Shown here one piece after another: positions 4,206-9,032 of a DNA stretch of 9,032 bases. Under the pieces are notes generated by a model. It was given only the letters and a program-made list of their open reading frames with translations, did not search any database and had not been told where the DNA came from. Numbering within the stretch: the first letter of the stretch is position 1; the number at the start of each line of letters is the position of its first letter. This stretch comes from Spirosoma sp. GTDB taxonomy: Bacteria > Bacteroidota > Bacteroidia > Cytophagales > Spirosomataceae. The DNA is taken from positions 1 to 9,032 of the forward strand of contig JAQBNX010000577.1 in the NCBI GenBank assembly GCA_028288385.1, read 5' to 3'. The position numbers were made by a program, and so were the translations under genes.

Positions 4206-7085
4206 ATGAATCTGGAACTGCATATCAATCAAACGCCCTACCAACAAGACGTCGAACCGCGCTTGTTGCTGATCGATTTTTTGCGCGACAACGCCAACCT
4301 GACAGGAGCCAAGTGGGGATGTGGCTCGGGCACTTGTGGTACCTGCACCGTACTGGTTGATGGCAATACCACTAAAAGCTGCCAGATGCTGGCAGTAGAG
4401 GCTGAAGGTCGCGCCATAACAACTATTGAAGGGCTGGCCAGCGTTACGGAACTACACCCGGTTCAGACGGCTTTCTGGGAGAATTTTGCCGTGCAGAATG
4501 GATTTTCTACGCCAGGAACTATCATGTCGGTGGTCGAACTTCTCGAGAACAATCCCAATCCTAACGACGACGAAATTAAACAATGGCTGCAAGGAAATCT
4601 CTCGCGCGAAACCGGCTACGAGCAGATTGTTAAAGCAGTGAAAGAAGCGGCAGCCCGCCTGACTAACCAGCATAGCAACGGGCATGCACCCGCCGGGCAA
4701 GGTGTTGGCCAAGCGCTGAAAACCCGTAAAACGCAGGAGTTGCTGACGGGTGATGCAAAATTCATTGCCGATATGGTGATGCCGAATATGGCGCATGCAG
4801 CTATTTTGCAAAGTCCCCATGCCCATGCCATGATCCGGTCTATCGATACGTCGGAGGCAGAAGCAATGCCGGGCGTTCTTCGGGTGTTTACGGCTAAAGA
4901 TACCGAGCAGATAATGCCCATGCCCGTTATCTGGGTCCCTCCTTTTACCGAAAGCCATTTTCTATCCCATCCGTCGGGTATCGTTCCCGGTTCACACCGG
5001 GTTTTTGCCACTGATAAAGTCCGGTTTGCCGGCGATCAGCTTGCCGCTGTTGTAGCCGAAACTCGCCAGCAGGCTTACGATGCCCTGGCCAGGATTAAGG
5101 TTAATTTCGAACCGCTACCGGTCGTGCTCGATCCAGAAGAAGCGCTGCAGGATGGCGCTCCTCAACTCCATGAATCAATACCGAACAACCGCATGCTGAA
5201 CGCCGTTTTTGGCGACAAAGCAGCCGTTGAGCAGGCCATAGACGAGGCTGAGGTAGTGGTAGAACAGCGCATTTACAACCAGCGCATGATGCACAATACG
5301 CTGGAAGTACGTGGGGTGCTGGGTAACTACGACACAAACACGAATCAGTACACCCTCTGGACAAATACCCAGATACCGTATCCGCACCGCCTGCTGATTT
5401 CGCTGTATGTTCTGGGGATTCCTTACAATAGCCTGCGGGTTGTTGTGCCAGCTATTGGTGAGAGTAACGGTTGCAAAGGAAATTTATATCCAGACACGCC
5501 ACTGGTGCTTTGGATGGCCAAACAGGTGGGCAGACCCGTTAAGTGGGTCGACACGCGCGAAGGGTTTTCGCGCAACACGGCTCAATCGCGGGATCAGGTT
5601 CAGTACGGTACGATTGCCGGCACGCGTGATGGCAAAATTACAGCACTCCGCTGCCGGGCTTTCAGCAACGTAGGTGCCTATCCAGTCATCAACGCGCCCG
5701 GCCAGCCGCTACCGCTGATCGGCAAAAGCATTACGGGAGCGTACGTAATTCCGCACGCCAGCTATGAAGTCGACGTAGTGTACACGAACAAAGTACCTAC
5801 GGCTCCTATGCGTGGGTCGGGTCGGGCGGAAGCTATTTTCTTTGTCGAACGGATGATTGAGATGTTTGCCCGTAAACTGGGTATTGACTCCGCCGAAGTC
5901 CGCCGAATCAATATGGTTCAACCAGATCAGTTCCCATTTGAGAACGGGCTGGGCTGGACATATGACTCAGGTAACTACGAAAATCTGCTGAATCTGGCTC
6001 TGGAAAAAGCCGATTATGTCAATCTGGCGGCCATGAAGGCAGAGGCCAGTTTGCGCGGTAAATGGCTAGGCCTGGGGATTGGCTCCTACGTAGCGGTAGC
6101 TGGTGTAGGTAACTCCGCAAAAATGGGTGGGGAAGGACTCATGAGCGGCACATGGGGGAGCGCTTACATCCATGTAGCGCCTTCGGGCGAAGTGGCCATT
6201 ACGACCGGTGCCCAGCCGCATGGCCAGTCGCAGGATACGACCTTCCTTCAGGTAGCCGCTCAGGAGTTACAGATTCCCATCGACTACATTACGTTAAAAC
6301 ATTCCGATACGTCGAATCCGCTCTATTATGGTCAGGCCAGCTATGGCAGTCGGTCGCTTAGCGTTGAGGGAGCCGCCGTTCAGAAAGGGTGCCAGGCGAT
6401 TATCAAAAAAGCCCGCGAATACGCATCCTATCTATTCAAAATGCCGCTGGAGCTGATTGAATACAAAGACGGGAAAGTAATTGGCACTCCTGCTCCCGAC
6501 CAGGCTGTTATGACACTGCAACAAGTGGCCTTAATGCTGTGGTTCGGCTGGGATTTACCCGAAGGTATGGACCCGGGTCTTGAAACCACCGCTTATTTCG
6601 ACCCCAAGAATTTTAACTTTCCTTTCGGAACCCACATTGCTATTATAGAAATCGATCAGGAAACGTACCAGATCGAACTGAAGCGATACATTGCGGCAAA
6701 TGATTTTGGGGTTGTGGTCAATCCGGGCGTAGTGGACGGCCAAAGCTACGGCAACATTACATTAGGCATCGGGCAAGCGCTTTCCGAAGAAGCTCAGTAC
6801 GATCCCATAACTGGGTTGGTGCTAACTACCGATCTGGACTCATACGCCATTCCAAGGGCAAGCTGGCTACCGCCTATTGACCTGATCCGTACGGAAACGC
6901 CATCGCCATCTAACCCACTAGGTGCCAAAGGAGCCGGTGATGTCAGTAATCCGCCCGTAGCCCCGGCTATTGTCAATGCCGTTTGTGATGCGCTCGCCGA
7001 GCTGAATATCACCCACATCGACATGCCTGTGACCCCGGAAAAGCTTTGGCAGATGCTGCACGCAAAACAATCCTTAACCGTATAA
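4206..7085 (+). CDS. Fused [2Fe-2S] + molybdopterin subunit of a xanthine dehydrogenase/aldehyde oxidase-family complex, with altered cofactor motifs
   Basis: A 959-residue protein joining a CoxS/XdhC-type iron-sulfur domain (~1-150) to a CoxL/aldehyde-oxidase large subunit (~180-955) through a Gly/Ala-rich linker (~150-175). The ferredoxin-type [2Fe-2S] site is intact: C39, C44, C47 and C59. The second [2Fe-2S] domain is recognisable (STPGTIMS, NPNPNDDEI, TGYEQIV), but all four ligands are replaced: N98, S101, S133 and E135, at the normal 3/32/2 spacing. The large subunit has the a/b hammerhead (from GDAKF, 182) and two Moco-binding halves. The usual GGGFGxK loop reads GESNGCK (418-424). The GQ motif is GQSQ (673-676). 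The loop near the Mo centre is APMRGSGR (533-540), so it is not the AYRCSFR of form I CO dehydrogenase. The catalytic Glu of GxGE is D912 in GAKGAGD. The frame extends to 4068, but homology begins at the ATG at 4206, 31 nt after the previous stop. Fold assignment is firm; activity is uncertain. Confidence 0.9.
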   Translation: MNLELHINQTPYQQDVEPRLLLIDFLRDNANLTGAKWGCGSGTCGTCTVLVDGNTTKSCQMLAVEAEGRAITTIEGLASVTELHPVQTAFWENFAVQNGFSTPGTIMSVVELLENNPNPNDDEIKQWLQGNLSRETGYEQIVKAVKEAAARLTNQHSNGHAPAGQGVGQALKTRKTQELLTGDAKFIADMVMPNMAHAAILQSPHAHAMIRSIDTSEAEAMPGVLRVFTAKDTEQIMPMPVIWVPPFTESHFLSHPSGIVPGSHRVFATDKVRFAGDQLAAVVAETRQQAYDALARIKVNFEPLPVVLDPEEALQDGAPQLHESIPNNRMLNAVFGDKAAVEQAIDEAEVVVEQRIYNQRMMHNTLEVRGVLGNYDTNTNQYTLWTNTQIPYPHRLLISLYVLGIPYNSLRVVVPAIGESNGCKGNLYPDTPLVLWMAKQVGRPVKWVDTREGFSRNTAQSRDQVQYGTIAGTRDGKITALRCRAFSNVGAYPVINAPGQPLPLIGKSITGAYVIPHASYEVDVVYTNKVPTAPMRGSGRAEAIFFVERMIEMFARKLGIDSAEVRRINMVQPDQFPFENGLGWTYDSGNYENLLNLALEKADYVNLAAMKAEASLRGKWLGLGIGSYVAVAGVGNSAKMGGEGLMSGTWGSAYIHVAPSGEVAITTGAQPHGQSQDTTFLQVAAQELQIPIDYITLKHSDTSNPLYYGQASYGSRSLSVEGAAVQKGCQAIIKKAREYASYLFKMPLELIEYKDGKVIGTPAPDQAVMTLQQVALMLWFGWDLPEGMDPGLETTAYFDPKNFNFPFGTHIAIIEIDQETYQIELKRYIAANDFGVVVNPGVVDGQSYGNITLGIGQALSEEAQYDPITGLVLTTDLDSYAIPRASWLPPIDLIRTETPSPSNPLGAKGAGDVSNPPVAPAIVNAVCDALAELNITHIDMPVTPEKLWQMLHAKQSLTV

Positions 7086-7092
7086 ATAAGTC

Positions 7093-7968
7093 ATGATCGG
7101 AATTAAACTTGCCTACAAAGCGCCCGAAACGCTGAAGGAAGCGCTGGACCTGATTGGGCGTGAGGGTCATCAGGTTCTCACCGCGGATCAGGCTCTCGTA
7201 AACGGTCTCAAGAAAGGAACATCTTCGTCTTCATTGCATACGCTGGTCAGTCTTCGGAAAATCCCAGGTCTGGCAACGATTGATTACGAAAACAATGAGT
7301 TGCGACTCGGAACCTCAATAACGTATACGGATTTGCTCAACCACCAGGCGCTGGCTCATTACCCCGTGCTGGCACAGGCGCTGGCCACCATTCCTGACCC
7401 GCACTTGCGGCACCACAGCACGGTTGGGGGAGCGTTGTACCATGGTGGTCCGGTTCACGCACCGGTGATAGCAGCACTAATGGCGCTGGACGCCACAGCC
7501 GTGGTGCTTACCCGCGACAAAGAGACTCGCCTACCGCTACAGTATTTTAGCCAATCCGGTCTCCGCGTTCTCTTACCGCTGGGCGGACTGCTCTCGGCAA
7601 TTGTGATCCCGAATACATCGCTAAACGCAAGTACATACTTATCATTAAACCAGTTATCGGGCCGGCAGAGAAACTACGGCATTGCTGCCTGTGTAGCTCA
7701 GTCAGACCAAACGATTGATCAAATCCGGTTAGTGCTGGCCGGCTTCACGGAGCAGCCCATTCAGCTCAAACGTGTAGAAGAGGCTCTGCTGGGTAAGACA
7801 TTGACGGCCGATTCGATCAAGATGGTGGCCATAGAGCAACTTGAACAAGTAAAATTACCATTCCAGGATGGCAGTCTGCCCGAAGGTTATCAACGGCATC
7901 TGGCCGGTGTTGCGCTAAATCGAGCCCTGACAAGCCTAGCCAAAAAAACGACACAGGCCGTCTCCTAA
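7093..7968 (+). CDS. FAD-binding-type subunit (CoxM-like) of the molybdenum-hydroxylase-like complex
   Basis: A 291-residue homologue of the medium, FAD-binding subunit of CO dehydrogenase/xanthine dehydrogenase-type enzymes. In these complexes it passes electrons from the [2Fe-2S] clusters to an external acceptor. The family outline is clear: YKAPETLKEALDL at the start, LVSLRKIPGL (51-60), RLGTSITYTDL (71-81), the second FAD motif TVGGAL (110-115), and the ferredoxin-like C-terminal domain around LVLAGFTEQPIQ. The first FAD loop, normally AGGQS or AGGTS, reads TADQA (30-34), and the HADPxxD segment after TVGG reads HGGPVHAP. Both changes may weaken or abolish flavin binding. The length matches the family (~280-300). 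The gene starts 7 nt after the stop of the fused subunit gene, so co-translation as one complex is likely. Confidence 0.88.
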   Translation: MIGIKLAYKAPETLKEALDLIGREGHQVLTADQALVNGLKKGTSSSSLHTLVSLRKIPGLATIDYENNELRLGTSITYTDLLNHQALAHYPVLAQALATIPDPHLRHHSTVGGALYHGGPVHAPVIAALMALDATAVVLTRDKETRLPLQYFSQSGLRVLLPLGGLLSAIVIPNTSLNASTYLSLNQLSGRQRNYGIAACVAQSDQTIDQIRLVLAGFTEQPIQLKRVEEALLGKTLTADSIKMVAIEQLEQVKLPFQDGSLPEGYQRHLAGVALNRALTSLAKKTTQAVS

Positions 7969-8005
7969 CTCATTTATCTCCAGACTTCCCCTTTCTTTTT
8001 AACCA

Positions 8006-8347
8006 ATGGACAATCAAGCATTTTACGACAACCACTTAGCGCTGCTAGCTAACAAAGACGCCAACGAGCTAGTCGAGCATGACTACCACGACGAGGCCGA
8101 GATGATTCTGCTGGTGGCCGACGAGCCAATCTACATTAAGGGGAAGGACGCCCTCAAAAAGCAACTCAGCGATTACATCAACTACATCTATCGCGGCTTT
8201 ATATCAACCGAAAAATTAGCCATTACCGATGACAGCATTTTTCTGGAGGCCACCATCAATACGGCCAATGGCCCTTCTAAGGTATACGATGCTTTGTATA
8301 TGAAAGATGGGAAGATTTACCGCCACTATTCAGGCGTCAAACCGTAA
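8006..8347 (+). CDS. NTF2/SnoaL-like small protein 3
   Basis: A 113-residue NTF2/SnoaL-like protein. It has the N-terminal helix FYDNHLALLANKDANELVEH, a strand-turn with IYIKGKDAL, the LKKQLSDYI helix, and strands ending in YMKDGKIYRHYSGVKP. The Y-x2-H, KGKD and DGKI...YSG positions line up with NTF2-like protein 2 (3782-4174), indicating paralogy. There is no signal peptide. It begins 37 nt after the FAD-type subunit gene and ends 37 nt before the MBL-fold gene. The ATG at 8006 follows a pyrimidine-rich stretch rather than a Shine-Dalgarno. Its function is unknown; the cluster context makes an accessory role in the same pathway likely. Confidence 0.75.
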   Translation: MDNQAFYDNHLALLANKDANELVEHDYHDEAEMILLVADEPIYIKGKDALKKQLSDYINYIYRGFISTEKLAITDDSIFLEATINTANGPSKVYDALYMKDGKIYRHYSGVKP

Positions 8348-8384
8348 TAAAAATTAGGCGAATGACTCGCTACAGTCTGTCGAT

Positions 8385-9032
8385 ATGAACCCAACGCTCA
8401 CTACAAGCTCAGCCACCATTACGAAGGTAGCGAAAGACCCTTACGTAATACATAGCTACCTCAGCCCCGAAGCAGCCGAGATGGTTTGCTCGCAAATCAT
8501 TGAAACGCACGAATCCCTGATTATCGTTGATGCCCAACTGCTGAAGGAACAGGCCCAGGCCGTCAGAGACTACGCCAACACCCTCGGCAAACCGATCAGC
8601 AAAATCATTATCAGCCACTACCACCCGGATCATTGGGCCGTTCTGGAGTCATTTGCGGATGTCCCAATCTTTAGCCTTCCCGATACAATCGTGGAAATAC
8701 AGGGCTATGGCCAAATGCTGCTGGACAGCAAAAAGCCCGCCTTTGGCGATGCCGTTACCAGCACGGTAACCCTGCCCCAGGCGCTCACCGTTGAGAACGA
8801 ATTCATTGATGGGCTGACAATTGTCTATCAGAAAAACTTCGGGACGGAATCAACCTTTTCGCTCATGATTGAGCTGCCACAATTGAACATACTAATTGCG
8901 CAGGATACAGTCTATAATGGTGTTTACCCCTACGTTGGCGAGCGGAACTATTACACGAATCAGTATTGCTTCGATACCTGGATTCAGCAACTGGAGGCTA
9001 TTAAAGCAAAGGGATACGAAACAATATTACCA
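8385..9032 (+). CDS. Metallo-beta-lactamase-fold hydrolase (3' truncated by window edge)
   Basis: The frame is open from the ATG at 8385 to the last base, giving 216 codons with no stop, so the C-terminus lies off the right edge. SHYHPDHW holds the HxHxDH metal-binding signature (H78, H80, D82, H83), preceded by the expected hydrophobic strand (SKIIIS). LIAQDTVYNG carries D174, where the family has the Asp that bridges two metals. An upstream SLIIVDAQ segment fits the family's first Asp-containing strand (usually LIDTG). No signal peptide is seen, so a cytoplasmic metal-dependent hydrolase is likely (glyoxalase II-, lactonase- or thioesterase-like). The later His ligand before D174 is not obvious in the visible part. 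It starts 37 nt after NTF2-like gene 3 and continues the cluster. The substrate cannot be assigned. Confidence 0.85.
   Translation, partial: MNPTLTTSSATITKVAKDPYVIHSYLSPEAAEMVCSQIIETHESLIIVDAQLLKEQAQAVRDYANTLGKPISKIIISHYHPDHWAVLESFADVPIFSLPDTIVEIQGYGQMLLDSKKPAFGDAVTSTVTLPQALTVENEFIDGLTIVYQKNFGTESTFSLMIELPQLNILIAQDTVYNGVYPYVGERNYYTNQYCFDTWIQQLEAIKAKGYETILP

Noticed and set aside
4452..4958. Minus-strand 168-residue open frame
   Set aside because: It lies wholly opposite the well-supported fused [2Fe-2S]/Moco gene, has no recognisable domain and is best explained as an antisense shadow.
4206..7085. Form I CO dehydrogenase (CoxL) assignment
   Set aside because: The diagnostic AYRCSFR active-site loop is absent (APMRGSGR instead), so only the broader xanthine dehydrogenase/aldehyde oxidase family is supported.
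8362..8388. Eight-codon frame whose stop overlaps the MBL gene start (ATGA)
   Set aside because: It is too short to distinguish from chance and has no initiation signal, so it was not called as a leader peptide.

Overview
The window looks like chromosomal DNA from a Bacteroidota bacterium, most likely the Spirosoma/Cytophagaceae group. This is inferred from moderate GC content (roughly 50-55% in the genes I counted by hand), translation starts without Shine-Dalgarno sequences, and one perfect TAnnTTTG element of the Bacteroidetes -7 type. No rRNA, tRNA, CRISPR array, insertion sequence or phage gene was seen. Every supported gene is on the + strand.

Layout. Positions 1-410 hold the 3' end of an HpcH/HpaI-family aldolase, cut by the left edge. 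Positions 411-770 are non-coding and hold two short inverted repeats and a possible promoter element. From 771 a tightly spaced, co-directional cluster runs off the right edge. Its order is: a DJ-1/PfpI-like protein (771-1598); a thiamine-diphosphate enzyme resembling benzoylformate decarboxylase (1588-3288, overlapping the previous gene by 11 nt); two NTF2/SnoaL-like small proteins (3340-3768 and 3782-4174); a 959-residue fusion of a xanthine-dehydrogenase-type [2Fe-2S] subunit with the large molybdopterin subunit (4206-7085); its separate FAD-type subunit (7093-7968); a third NTF2/SnoaL-like protein (8006-8347); and a metallo-beta-lactamase-fold hydrolase truncated by the window end (8385-9032). 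Gaps between genes are 7-51 nt and no terminator is visible, so 771-9032 is probably one operon.

How the genes may work together. The mix (a 2-oxoacid-decarboxylase-like enzyme, a molybdenum-hydroxylase-like complex, small NTF2-fold proteins, a DJ-1 protein and an MBL hydrolase) reads as a catabolic or specialised-metabolite route acting on a 2-oxoacid or aldehyde-type compound. The substrate cannot be read from the sequence.

The most unusual feature is the molybdenum-hydroxylase-like complex. Its reading frames are intact, but several cofactor motifs are changed. All four cysteines of the second (Moco-proximal) [2Fe-2S] cluster are replaced at exactly conserved spacing. The GGGFG-type Moco loop reads GESNG. 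The catalytic Glu of the GxGE motif is Asp. The first FAD-binding loop (AGGQS type) reads TADQA. This suggests either a repurposed complex or an enzyme with altered electron transfer, encoded among three NTF2-like proteins.
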